This document shows, piece after piece, positions 1-11,118 of a stretch of 64,000 nt of DNA (its first letter is position 1; each line of letters starts with the position of its first letter). Made by a program: the position numbers and the translations under genes. A model generated the notes under the pieces. The model saw only the letters and a program-made list of their open reading frames with translations. It was not told the DNA's origin and made no database searches. Origin of the DNA: Vespula vulgaris (taxonomy: Eukaryota > Arthropoda > Insecta > Hymenoptera > Vespidae); the NCBI RefSeq assembly GCF_905475345.1, contig NC_066597.1:1218501-1282500 (forward strand), given 5' to 3'.

Positions 1-5
1 AGATT

Positions 6-41
6 CACCTGCCGCCGAGGCTGCCGGCAGCTGTGCAGGTG
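6..41. promoter_or_regulatory. Nested E-box palindrome
   Basis: CACCTGC (6-12) and GCAGGTG (35-41) form a 7-bp inverted repeat around the perfect 12-bp palindrome GCTGCCGGCAGC (20-31). A CAGCTG E-box spans 28-33. CAGGTG/CACCTG is the core recognised by Snail- and E-protein-type factors, which is established knowledge of those families. Actual binding is inference. Only three E-boxes are visible and the left flank is cut by the window edge. Confidence 0.4.
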
Positions 42-367
42 TAATCCACTCGGTTTTGCGCACGACCTCGTGCGTGCTCGATGCGCATGTCTTTCACCAA
101 CGATCCACTACTACTCGAATAAGTAGATACGAACTTTACGACTTTACGTCTGTATTGGATCGCTTTCGATCAGGAGTCACATAGATTCTTTTTAACTTTT
201 TATTTTTATTAGATCGTATAACTAGCTATACGATCCGTAATTTATTTGTTTCTTTTTTTTATACTCTTCGATTTTATTATCAATCACGCGATTCGTATCG
301 TCGAATGATTACGTGCAGTAAGATTGAAAGGGGGAAAGAAAAATAGTAAGAAATTCAATAATAATAA

Positions 368-401
368 AGAGAGAGAGAGAGGGAGGGAGGGGAGGGAGAG
401 A
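368..401 (+). repeat. (GA)n/(GGGA)n microsatellite
   Basis: A purine tract that grades from GA to GGGA repeats, the first of many GA belts in the window. A related imperfect GA tract follows at 577-607 and another at 673-694. Confidence 0.95.
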
Positions 402-944
402 AATACGAATAAAATAAGTCAAGAAGAAAAAAGAAGAAGGAACCGTACGTCTACTATCTTTTGTAAAGCAGGTGTAACCAAAACCTTTTTCGCTTCGGTA
501 TATTTTACCACCCGGTAGTCTCCTTAGATTCTACCTTCGTGCATCCAGCATGTACGTTAAAGCTACGAGCCGCCAAGAAACAGAGAGAGAGAGAAAGAGA
601 AAGAGACGGTAGTAGCAGCTGAATCTTCAAGGAAAGTGGCACCTGAACGCGAGTGGAGGCAAAGACGAAATAAGAGAGAGAGAGAGAGAGAGGGAAGGAC
701 TCCGAAGGGAAAGGGAAAACGGATGGAATCTTGTATCGAGAGACCCAAAGAACTTTAGAATGGCCCTTTAACGAGGATCTAATTTCCACGTACATAATTG
801 AAGCTTCCCAATGGTATTTGCCTTATGTATTAATATTACTTGAATGTCTACATTTATATGACTATAATTAGAAAGTATAAGGGATTATGGAATCTGTGAT
901 TAATACTAAGATACATTTGTATATATAACTATAATTAGAAAGTT

Positions 945-962
945 TATATATATATATATATA
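945..962. repeat. (TA)9 microsatellite
   Basis: Uninterrupted alternating TA between two similar ACTATAATTAGAAAGT-like flanks (about 861-876 and 928-943). Confidence 0.95.
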
Positions 963-1171
963 ACTTTATTAGAAAAAAAATTTGGATAGCTAACTTGGAT
1001 AGCTGAAAAAAAAGAACAAATCGAAAAAGTTCAAATACGAACAATTACCTACATTGTTAGAGAATAACGTACACGTGGCTAAAGGGTATGCAAAGGACCC
1101 ATGGAAGGACCAAATGAAAAAAAGGGTTCGAGAAAAAAAAGTTGGATACACGAGAGAAAAAAAGAATGAAG

Positions 1172-1195
1172 GAGAGAGAGAGAGAGAGAGAGAGA
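1172..1195 (+). repeat. (GA)12 microsatellite
   Basis: Uninterrupted GA run downstream of an A-rich purine segment. Confidence 0.95.
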
Positions 1196-1312
1196 CAAAA
1201 AGAAAACTATGAGAGTAGTAATTGAAATATATATACATGCATGTAGGTACTCGACATGCACACAGCACCTATAATTGTTTTTCTTTTCGTTCATCCGCAA
1301 TTCGATTGAAGC

Positions 1313-1344
1313 ACATACATACATACATACATACATAGATAGAT
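1313..1344 (+). repeat. (ACAT)n/(AGAT)n microsatellite
   Basis: About six ACAT units that switch to AGAT at the right end. Confidence 0.95.
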
Positions 1345-2244
1345 CCAACAACAATATACATATATATATACGAAGAATGCTCATACCTACTCTCACCCTA
1401 TACCTTTCCCTTTTTTTTCGGTCTCATTCATTTAATCCGATATCCTTTTGTCTCATCGTCGAGATCGTTTTGCTTTCGTTAGCTCTTCTTACGTAGATTT
1501 TATTTGTTACTCGGCTTGGCTATTTTAACGAGAGCCAACCCCTTTTTCACCCCCGTCCTCGATGCCCTTTTTTTCACGCTCTTCGTTAAGACGAATTTAA
1601 TAGACTGCGGCAGAGAATGCGAGAGAGAGAGAGAGAAAGAGATGCTGATATTATGATCGATAAGAACTTATATAGAGAACAAACGAGCCACAAATTACTC
1701 TTTTATTCTATCGAGAAACACATATTCTTTAATCCTTCATTCACGACGGGTCGATTGAATGAATGATTCACATATGTATTTATATAATATGACCGAGAGA
1801 TAAAAGAATCATACCTCCGTTCACTTTCGTTCGATCACAGCTTTCTTTCTATTTTCTTTTATATTTAATTTTCTGAATAAATCAAAATCCCTGTTATCAT
1901 ATTTCCTAATATTTTTGTATTACGCATTAAACAAAGGCTACGTTTCGTAAGGAAAAAGGATAAGCGTTAAAGAGTCTCGATCCCCTGGGAGTGGAAACGA
2001 GAAAGGAGGAGAATCTTTGGAGGTTCTCCGAACGTTGGACGTCTCAATAAATAAGGTGTTAATTAAATGGGCATTTTGTTGAATTTATTCTCGGGTGCAA
2101 TGGCAGGACCGTTGTCCGTAAATAAGCCGAATATTTATAGCCCAGTGCGTACCTTTTTTATATAGGCACGCGTAAAAGTATACACAAATACAAACAGAGA
2201 GAAAGGCATATAAAAACACACGCAGATATTTTATACGTGGAGAG

Positions 2245-2249
<5 letters not shown>

Positions 2250-2292
<43 letters not shown>
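2250..2292 (+). repeat. (GA)21 microsatellite
   Basis: Uninterrupted GA run of about 42 bases following an A-rich lead-in. Confidence 0.97.
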
Positions 2293-2293
<1 letters not shown>

Positions 2294-2990
2294 AAGCTGC
2301 GTTTTCCAACAAACGACGACGATCGAAAGGATGACTAATATATATACACGTATGTATATATAAGTATATATATACAGATATGTAGAATCTATCCATGTAT
2401 TTAAATATATACTTACACGTAGAAAGGATAGAAGCGAAACCAGGCGGACGTCGTGGACATCGCCAGAAGGATTATAACGCTGTCGGTTCTCTTTTCCCTT
2501 CGTTGCCTCCGTGTAGCTACTATAAATCTATCGAGAGTTATGGCGAGGCCAGGTTTTGTCTTAATGGTCGAGCGTGTAATTCATGGATCGCGCACGCGTC
2601 GTCTCTCCGAAAGTATTCCGAACCGGCCCTATTCCTCTCTTAACATCCTTTACAACGTCCTTCTTCGTTCTTCGATCGTACAATAATCTATAATAGTCTA
2701 CAATCCGAATGATCGTCCTCGATGTCGAATCACGCTTTGTTATTGTTTATAAATATCTGTATACGTACTAGGTCGTACGTACTTGCGTGCTTACATAATA
2801 TGCGTAGTTCGACGATCGAGTAAAGCCAAGGGTATTATTGTTTTCTTTTTTGCTTCCTGTTGTTTCTTTTTATCTCTTCTCCAAGAAAAGATATGGCGGA
2901 TTTTAGGCGAGTCGAATTTCGCCATGAAGAAGAATCCTGTAAAGCCTGGTAGCAGCATATAAATCGATGCACCTTAGATGCTCGATAGGA

Positions 2991-3046
2991 CGACGACGAA
3001 CGACGACGAACGACGACGACGAAGAAGAAGAAGAAGAAGAAGAAGA
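2991..3046 (+). repeat. (CGA)n/(GAA)n compound triplet repeat
   Basis: CGACGACGAA units change at about 3021 into pure GAA. It reads as poly-Arg on the plus strand and Ser/Val-rich on the minus strand, which explains the open frames across it. Confidence 0.95.
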
Positions 3047-4094
3047 TCGGTTCTACCGCGAACGAATGGTGAGAAAAAGAAAGAAATAAATTGTCCACTC
3101 TTGCATGGCCATCCTTCTCCCTCGTTCTTCCTTCTCGGTCTTACACGAACATATACACGGTATAAGTATGTGTATATACGTATACACATACTTGTACGTA
3201 TACGTATACAGAGTTTCGGCGAGAAACACCTTCTATCTTCTTCGCTCTTAAGCGCGAGAGAGCGGCTTAATTGGTCGAAGGACTTTTCGTGGAATAAATG
3301 ACGCGCGAGCACGCCCGTTACGTCGAGAGGAGGGACCGACCCAGCACGCACCATCTGGTGAACTTAGGACAGGCCGAAAGTCCCGATTGGCTTCCGATAA
3401 TATCCTGGAATTCGAGATAGAGAAGAGTCTTGTAAAACACGAACGAATGGAAGTCAAAAAAACTCTCTCTATCTCTCTCTCCTCTATTTAATCGTCTCTC
3501 TTTCATACGATAGAATTATTCGATTCGATGATACAAAAATCATTTGGATTAATCGATACACTTTTAAATGATCGCGATTAATCGTTCTTACTCGATTCAA
3601 TCAACATATGTCCCTCTTCTCTTTTTTCTTTCTCTCTCTCTCCCTCTCTCTCTTTCTCTCACACGCCCCTTGTAAAAACATCGACATTGTAATCTTCGAT
3701 CGTCTCGGTTCCAAAATTCTTTCTCACAATCAGTAGATAGATACTTTCTTTTGTAGATCTCGCAATTAAGAGAAGAACCGCCTTTATATTCCCCTATTCC
3801 GTAACGATCGATTAAAGCTGATATACCTACCCGACAGGTTGTACGTGAAAAGTTAACGATTTTTAATTAAATCATTTACACTTCTCCCCCGGCCCGATCC
3901 TTCCTCTCTATCTCTCTACCTTCTTTTATCCTCTTCCTTCTCCTCGTTCTCCTCGTTTCTGCTCCTCCTTCTCTCGAACTTATATACGATACGTAAGTAA
4001 TGTAACATCGGACGAGAGATAAGAGAGAATTCGCGAAATTCCTCGTGAGAAATACTTAGGAAAATCAAGACGATAGAATCGACGATGAGAGTTT

Positions 4095-4096
4095 AT

Positions 4097-4170
<74 letters not shown>

Positions 4171-4175
4171 TCTCT
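4095..4175. repeat. Long (TC)n microsatellite
   Basis: About 68 bases of pure TC, then TTTCTC variants. One of the longest pure dinucleotide tracts in the window. A (GAAGA)-type purine tract follows at 4299-4359. Confidence 0.97.
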
Positions 4176-4935
4176 ACGGGTTCTCAAGTCGAGGTTATCG
4201 TTGCACCGTAATTTGGCATTTATCGGTATATTATTATTCTTAATACGAGTGACGGAAGGATGGAATCTCGTTAAGAGAGGCGGATTCGATCGTCCATCGA
4301 AGAGAAGAGAAGAAAAGAGTAGAGAAGGGAAGAGAAGGGAAGAAGAAGGAAGGATAGGGTCACCGTCCCGTCCCACGTCCCTTCGGCATCCCTCCGAAGG
4401 GCCTCACCGAAGGGGCAGCCGATACTCCTCGATACCGCGGCATCAATCTCGCGCAAAAATTAATCTTACGGGTTGCGGTTTTCATGTTTTGCAATAATTA
4501 CAGGCCTCTTCCCTTCGATCCTCTCTCCTCCCTCGCATCCTTTTTCTTCATAAAAGAGAGAGAGAGAGAGAGCTTCTTCTCCGCTTTTAATACGGTTTCG
4601 CACGAATCTAATATTTCCCATAATATAAATTATCGGCAATTAAAAGGGGAAAAAATGAAATCGAGAGGGATCGTTCCTCTTTCGGAGGGAAGGACGAGAT
4701 TGTAATATGGCTTCTCTTGAGAAACTATTACTTCGTAAAACAAGAAGGATTTTACTAGAGACTAAAGGTAACAGAAGAAAAAAGATATAGTAAATTTCAT
4801 TTTTGAATTTCGTGGATGAATAAAATCTATTTGTTTATATATATATATACTCTTTTTTTTTTGAAGTTTGAAAGAAAGAAAATAAATGAAATAAAAAGAA
4901 AATCGTGTTTCTTCGAGGAAAAAAAGAAACGAATA

Positions 4936-4937
<2 letters not shown>

Positions 4938-4966
<29 letters not shown>

Positions 4967-4978
4967 AGAAGATGAAGA
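4938..4978 (+). repeat. (GAA)n microsatellite
   Basis: GAA triplets with one GGA and one GAT interruption. It generates a poly-Glu frame. Confidence 0.95.
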
Positions 4979-5597
4979 AAAGGAAGATGATAATGGCGAT
5001 TTCTCTTCGTGGAAACGCCGGCGTGTCGTATTAAGCTCTTTCGAATCGATCTCGTGCATCTCTCTCGAAGGAGAGAATCGTGACGCGTGTAAGGCCCGGA
5101 AGCTCGACGTCGAACGTCGGATATACCTATATCCAATTGGAGGGAATCGTAGGGCGTCACGACTCCTCAGGAACGTTCATATTTCCTTTCGAGAGATCTC
5201 TCATACCTTTGAGCACTTTCTCTCTTGATATTAATGTTACCAATTCACAAAGCACGAAACGTATTTATAAATTATAAAATTATAAAATTATATATATATA
5301 TTAATTTCTTTATAGATTTCACTGTGTAACATGTAACGTATACGATTAATAGAATATGAAAAAACTAAGGGATGGTGGGAGATGATGAAGTAAACGAGTG
5401 AACGGTAATGCTGGTATTGGTGGTGAGTCGTGAGGGAGAGATTTAGAAGGACGCAGTGCCTATTGGCGTATTCGAGCGGAACGATATCTCGCTGGTGCAG
5501 ACATAAATCCCGGCACCACGTACACGTAGCACGCCCCCACAGCACGCCCCCCATTAACTTTTTAATCTCTCCCGCGGCGTCCCGGAGACTATGAGAT

Positions 5598-5605
5598 GGA
5601 AAGAG

Positions 5606-5646
<41 letters not shown>

Positions 5647-5674
5647 GAAAAGAAAGAGAAAAAGAGAAAGAAAG
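5598..5674 (+). repeat. (GAAA)n/(GA)n compound tract
   Basis: Tetranucleotide GAAA changes to GA and then GAAAGA variants. Pure purine on the plus strand. Confidence 0.95.
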
Positions 5675-5791
5675 GCCCTTTTCGGGGTCGAGCATCTAGT
5701 TAGCATCCTTTCAGACACGCGGTCTACCACTTTGCAAGAGAGTTTTCTTTCCCCATATACCATATTTATTTTTGATAATACGAACTGACCA

Positions 5792-5834
5792 ATAAATAAT
5801 AACAATAACAATAATAATAATAATAATAATAATA
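5792..5834 (+). repeat. (AAT)n microsatellite
   Basis: AATAAC-like variants lead into pure AAT units. The minus strand reads as poly-Ile/Leu. Confidence 0.95.
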
Positions 5835-6234
5835 TCATCATTATTATCAATATCGTAAAAAGTGTCTAACAGTTTAAGATAGTTACAGGAGAACGCATTC
5901 GAAGAGAGAGGAGGTCTAGTTTCGAGAGGACTAACTTCCGGTAGGAGATATATCATCTTTCAAAGGAACGGACGACACGATCAACGCAAGCTGGAGTAAG
6001 AAGGAAGAAAATATCGGGGAACAAGTCGGAGAGGAAAGAGAGGGTGTATATAGGTATATCTCTCGGTGCCTTAATTTACAAGAGCGATCGCGATCTTCTG
6101 CCGTAGATAGGGCTGCCCGCGTCGGGATATAATTTAGCGGTAGTCGGCTCCTATATACGATCTCCTCCAATCAACCACTTAGGCCGACGATGTATTTACG
6201 AGGTGTTCTGTAATTTTCTCTAATTCGACGCGAC

Positions 6235-6305
6235 TCTTTCTTTCTTTCCTTCCTTCTTTCCTTCCTTCTTCTTCTTCTTCTTCTTCTTCTTCTTCTTCTT
6301 CTTCC
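6235..6305 (+). repeat. (TTTC)/(TTCC)/(TTC)n compound tract
   Basis: Pyrimidine tetramers followed by about thirteen TTC triplets. The minus strand reads as poly-Arg. A further TTCC tract lies at 6358-6389 and a CT/T-rich belt at 6520-6598. Confidence 0.95.
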
Positions 6306-6645
6306 GTGGCCACCATCTTCGCATATAAAATCGAACGACACACAAGATTTCAATCTCATTTCCTTCCTTCCTTCTTTTCTTCTTTCTTCAACGTCTCTTC
6401 TTATCCCACATTATATATATATTTTTTATTTAAACTTAAATCAACCCTTCGATTATAATCCCTTAGAGGTAGAAAATTCTTTTACAAATTGTGTGTTAAC
6501 ACGTTTACCAGATTCTACTGTCTTTCTCTCTCTTTCTCTTTTTCGTTTTCTTTTTTTCCTCTCTCTCTCTCTCTCTTTCTTTCTCTTTTTTTCTTTTCAT
6601 AGTCTTCAATGAAAAGTAAAAATCTTATATAAAGCATAGAGTAAG

Positions 6646-6664
6646 CGTCGTCGTCGTCGTCCTC

Positions 6665-6699
<35 letters not shown>

Positions 6700-6720
6700 C
6701 GGCGGCGACGTTGTCGTCGT
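6646..6720. repeat. (CGT)n triplet array
   Basis: About 75 bases of TCG/CGT triplets with a GACGGCGGCGAC interruption near the right end. It is notable for its very high CpG content compared with the AT-rich flanks. Confidence 0.95.
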
Positions 6721-7034
6721 TTATGAACTTTTTAAGATCGCGGTAAATATCGTAATGACTTGGAATATTGTCGGGGCGTGCCGACGAGAGTTAACCGGCT
6801 CATTTTTGTATCATAACCATACAGACTTTGCCCTCCTTATCCTTCTCTCTTTCTCTCTCTTTGTCTCTCTCGCTCTATCGAGTACCTTCTCTATAAAAAT
6901 GCTTCCTCTATTACGTAAGATAATCCTACCCCTGGTAAACCCCTTTGCTTATTTTCCGATATTAACCGATTTTTAACGAGCTCGACGGAAACGAAAGTCC
7001 TCTCGATATATGAATATATTTCGGATAAATCTCG

Positions 7035-7284
7035 GAAAGAAAAGAAAAAGAAAAGAAAGAGAGAGAGAGAGAGAGAGAAAAGATAGAGATGGCTAGAAAA
7101 ATAGAGGATAGAAAGATGGGGGTGGAAGATTCAATCGAGTGATGCATACAACGAAAAGAGAGAGAGAGAGAGAGAGAAATAATGAAAGAAAGAAAGAAAT
7201 AGATAGATGGATAGACGGATAGATAGAAAGAGAAAGAGAGAGAGAGAAAGAGAGAGAGGGAGAGAGAAAGAGAGAGAAAGAAAG
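7035..7284 (+). repeat. Purine belt with (GA)n, (GAAA)n and (GATA)n
   Basis: Several GA runs (7060-7078, 7155-7177, 7230-7280) and a GATA/GATG segment (7200-7226) are joined by A-rich purine DNA and a unique spacer at 7090-7152. Minus-strand Ser/Leu frames here are artefacts. Confidence 0.9.
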
Positions 7285-7732
7285 TTCGCTCCGAGTTCTC
7301 GCGCCCTCCCACCTGCGATCTGATTAACGGCGAGCCGTGCCTTTTTTCTGGCGAGGGCACCTAACATAAACATTATGATCGAGCCAACATAAATACATCG
7401 CATTGGCGGCCGATCGAACCTCCGTTAAAAGAAGAGCAAGAAATGGCGAGCGAGAGAGACGGCGAATATCGAAGAGCGAGAACGAAACGATTCGCCGTGA
7501 AGTAAGAGCAAAGAAGGGGCCTGAATAAACGGTCGAATAAAAGGGAAGCAAGTGTTAAGGGGAGAATGGCATAAGAGAATCGCGAATTTTGAACTGTTTT
7601 TTCCCTTTCCACGCCATTGCAAAGACCGCGAAGCCGACGTGGCCGCTTTAATATAATATTATTGGCTATTGATAAATTGTCGATAATGATGGGTTAGCCA
7701 CCCTTTAGCCACGTACGTGGGAGGGAGAGAAC

Positions 7733-7788
7733 CCTCTCTCTCTCTCTCTCTCTCTGTCTTCTCTCATCTTCCTTTCTTTTTGATTCCT
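7733..7788. repeat. (CT)n tract
   Basis: Pure CT for about 23 bases, then degenerate pyrimidine. Confidence 0.95.
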
Positions 7789-8039
7789 CGCGGGCTCGAA
7801 GCAAAATTCTTGTTAAAGTCTCTCCGATCTCTTCGTCTTTACTCTTTTCTTCTTCGATATGTGTATATATGTGTGTATGTATGTATGCGCGCGTGTATAT
7901 GGACGCGTAAGAGAAAGAAAAATAAAGAACGGAAAGCCCTTTTGGTCGAGAGTATCTTCGACTACTTCGAAGGTCGAGACTCCAGTTTTCGCACGATCCG
8001 AACTGGCCGACGAAAGAGGTGGACCAGCGTACACGACCA

Positions 8040-9080
8040 CCTCGATCGTTCGTGATCGATAGCCCTATGAAAACCATTAAAGACGGAATTGCTTCGAAGC
8101 CTTTTAATTCTCTTTATCGGCGCGATAACAGGGAGAATCGTTTTGCCCTCGGGGTCACCCGGAAATGAGATACTACTCTATGATGATTACGATATAACGT
8201 AAACGTTGTTAATCCAATGTGTCTTCTTAAATGTTTACAGTTTTTCTTTTTACTATTATAACGCGTTATTATACGGTTTAAATAATGAACGTGTGTATTT
8301 AGAATACAACGTACGTACGTACGTATACATATAAAGAGAGTACACGCGTCTCTAAAGGTCGCTCGACTTCGTGATACTGTTTTCAACGTAAACAAAACAA
8401 TTCTCGGAACAAACTCGACCTACCCAATGCTCAAGGATTAGAGACTAACTTTCTCAGTAGGCTACAATACTCGGTCACGTAAGTACACACACCCGTCCGT
8501 AGGTTTAACCATTTTAATCCTCGATATTTCCGCAGATTTTATTCGTATCTAAGTCGTGGTATTACGTCGCGTAACTACGACGTACAAACGATCGTTATCT
8601 AATTGCGTTGTAAAATCTATTTAACGAATATTAATCGTATAATAATACAAGGTTAAGTAACACAACGAATACGATAGAATATCTACGTTATACGAACATA
8701 TACGTTCTCTAATATTAATCGTATAACGATACAGCGTTAAAAGATCGTCTCTCGATCGTATTTTAGATATATTTGCGTCTTTGATTAAGGAATATTTCTA
8801 ATATTTATTATCGCCAACGACATCATCGATTATCATCGAAGAAGAGTATCAACGCGGACTACGATGGACTTCGACGAAGATTGGCGTCGTTGCTTCGTTT
8901 AATCCGTTATTTATTTCTACAAAAATAACTCGTACATAGTCACGTAGCAATGGCATAATCGTAGCCAAGAAAGCATTACCATAAGCACCGCTGCTAAACC
9001 GAACGTTGCAACGCGTGAAATAGATATAAGCGACGATATCTTTTATTAACGGGCGAGAAACAAGACAATACAACACAACC
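8040..9080. other. Repeat-poor unique island
   Basis: About 1 kb with almost no microsatellite, which is unusual here. It includes a short direct duplication (8628-8660 and 8712-8745), several TTAATCGTAT-type steps, and at 8980-9060 a moderately GC-rich block. The only sizeable open frame (8849-9229, minus) ends in GA-repeat translation and is not convincing. It could be a conserved non-coding element; I see no RNA gene. Confidence 0.5.
8628..8745 (+). repeat. Short direct duplication, 84-bp spacing
   Basis: ATATTAATCGTATAA with the following GATACA..GTTAA-like context appears at 8628 and again at 8712. The copies differ by a few substitutions and lie in an otherwise unique block. Confidence 0.6.
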
Positions 9081-9117
9081 AGAGAGAGAAAGAGAGATAG
9101 TGTGTGTGTGACAGAGA

Positions 9118-9156
<39 letters not shown>

Positions 9157-9163
9157 TGTGTTG
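9081..9163 (+). repeat. (GA)n/(GT)n compound tract
   Basis: GA, then TGTGTGTG, then a 30-base pure GA run and a short GT tail. Confidence 0.95.
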
Positions 9164-9250
9164 GTTATAGGGCAAACAATGCCAATGGTAATTACGTAAT
9201 TTCGCATTTAAATGATCACGTAGTGCCATAAAGCTTTCTTACGTGCTAGT

Positions 9251-9270
9251 GGGGAGGGGTGAGGGAGGGG
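9251..9270 (+). other. G-quadruplex motif
   Basis: Four G-runs of 4, 4, 3 and 4 are separated by loops of 1, 3 and 1 bases, which meets the usual G3+N1-7 rule. A fifth run (9280-9284) follows. The flanks are AT-rich, so the motif stands out. Folding in vivo is untested. Confidence 0.7.
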
Positions 9271-9649
9271 AGAGGAGAAGGGGATGTTACGTTCACCGAT
9301 GCGTTTCTTTTCTCTCGTTCTTCGTTTATTCTATTCTATTATTTTTCTTTCCTAGCTCTCCTAGAAAGGAATATTTTTTAACGGACCGGATATACTAAGC
9401 GTAATTTATAATTTTTTTTTCTCTCTTTCTATATATATATACATAAGCTAAAAAATTCTAAAAAAAGAAGGATATAGTCAAAGATAGATAGAATCGTTCT
9501 CTTTTTTTTTCTCTTCCCATAGTCGCCGTACGAAATGCAACGTAACGAATTGTTATTCTTCTTCCGTTTAATATGTATAACAAATATTTGAGATTTTCTT
9601 TTACGAATCACTGGCGGAATATAAATAAGAAGTATTATACTACTAAGGG

Positions 9650-9691
9650 TGAGAGAGAAAAAGATAGAGAGACAGAGAGAGAAAGAGAGAC
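9650..9691 (+). repeat. Imperfect (GA)n tract
   Basis: GA with GATA and GACA interruptions. Confidence 0.9.
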
Positions 9692-9967
9692 AGTTACGTA
9701 GGCAAGTAAGTAACCGGGCGTAGGTACACATACATACATACGTCGGAGGGGGTAAGTTATGACTTAACGAGGAGTTAGCGTGATCCCGGGCACTGGACAA
9801 GCCTCGTGGAAGCTTACTGGCTCGTGTTTAAACGACCGATTCTCTCGAACTTCGTCCTTCTGCAGAAGCGGGGATATATAATCGGTTAGCCACGCCGGAA
9901 GTGAGTGCAGCTTTCCGTGAGAGAACGTATATTATGGATAGCCATGTATACTTCGAGAGCGAGAACG

Positions 9968-10035
9968 AAAGAGAGAGAGAAAGAAAGTAACAAACAACTA
10001 CTTCTCTCTCTCTTTCTCTCTTTCTCTCTCTCTTT
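9968..10035. repeat. GA/CT foldback
   Basis: A GA/GAAA tract (9968-9987) is followed 13 bases later by a CT/TTTC tract (10001-10035), so the strand can fold on itself into a roughly 20-bp stem. Confidence 0.6.
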
Positions 10036-10824
10036 TATATCGAACGAAATTGCAAGAACCGTTTTCGAAACTTTACGACAACGTCCTTGTTCCTAACATG
10101 TAAATATTACATGATAATTAATAGAATTATATGGAAGGAGGAAGAAAGCAAAATAATCGAACGACGTAGTTAAATTTAACGTAGATAAATTGGCAAGAAA
10201 AGATTATCGATCGAGCATCAAGGTCGAAACGACGACCTTTTTATATACGATATAACGACCTCGGTAAAATTTTCTAAGAAGTTCCCTTTGTCCTATCTAC
10301 CGCCAAGGACAAACTTTTTACCCGCTTAACTTCGGAAGAGAAAGCTTTTTACTTCGGCGCAGATCGGTCATGTTTTTCTTTCTCTACGTTTTCTTTCTTT
10401 CTTTCTTTTGTTCTTCTTTTTTTCTTTTTTTTTTTTTGTATTTCTCTCATGATTCAGTATATCTAGTGTAGAAAACTTGTTAACTCGTCCTCTTCGATTA
10501 GTCGTATTGTCTCGCGCGATCCCTTTCATCGTATTTCTTTTTCGTTTTATTTTTTTTTTCTCGTTTCTTTTTATTTTCTTTTTCTATTTTTGGTTTTTTT
10601 TTTTTGCAAAGAAAGAGAAAAAGATGAGAGAGATGAAAGAGAGAAGGACAAAGGGTAGAGTGATTTAAGGTCTAACCCTAAACTCGTGTTTCTAGATCGT
10701 TCGCCACGCTTCCTTCTCCCACTTCGTTCCGCTTTTTTATTACTAGTTTCTTAGAGCACTGTTGGAGTCTACGAGACAATGGATTTTTGCACTTTACGCT
10801 ATACCCACAGGCTTTTTTCTCTGT

Positions 10825-10880
10825 ATTTATTTATTTCTATCTATCTATCTATCTCTCCCTCTTCATTTATCTCTCTATCT
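10825..10880. repeat. (TATC)n/(CT)n tract
   Basis: TTAT and TATC units followed by degenerate CT. It is preceded at 10380-10605 by two long T-rich pyrimidine runs. Confidence 0.9.
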
Positions 10881-11118
10881 TTTTTATTCTTGTAAAACTA
10901 GAAACCCACGTACTACTTAGACGAACGAGGGAATCGTAAAAATAGTATGTATGAAAATACCCTCATATAATTTTCCGCAATTTTTCTTTTCATTTTCCAA
11001 CGAACAGAGAGAGAGAAAGGGAGAGACGAGATCTTCGGACTTTAAAACAACGTTTTTATACGGTTCGCCATATGGTTTATAGATTTTAATTCCAACTCGT
11101 TAAATTTACTTTTTTCCT

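Larger units (their letters stand above)
1..4090. other. Non-coding stretch, left edge of window
   Basis: No gene is recognisable. The first 320 bases are high-complexity and hold an E-box palindrome listed separately. After that come GA, TA, ACAT and GAA microsatellites with unique AT-leaning sequence between them. Bases 1750-2220 and 2300-2980 are the most gene-like in texture, but their open frames (for example 2395-2643 +) have no conserved motif, no signal peptide and no convincing splice frame. The frames at 505-795 and 990-1396 on the minus strand are translations of GA tracts. Confidence 0.7.
4176..8040. other. Non-coding stretch rich in purine and triplet tracts
   Basis: No gene is recognisable. 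The stretch alternates GAA, GAAA, AAT, TTC and CGT tracts with short unique segments. Segments 5010-5250, 5330-5590 and 5840-6230 are higher complexity, and the last has many short stem-forming TA/CG steps. Open frames such as 4905-5228 + or 5288-5695 - run straight into acidic or Ser-rich repeat translation and carry no domain. Confidence 0.7.
9164..11040. other. Non-coding stretch with G-rich and T-rich tracts
   Basis: The stretch contains a G-quadruplex motif (listed), GA belts, a GA/CT foldback (9968-10035), a long T-rich run (10380-10605) and a TATC tract (10825-10880). The open frame at 9429-9800 on the minus strand contains transmembrane-like hydrophobic runs, but they come from T/A-rich repeat DNA. 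No gene is called. Confidence 0.7.
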
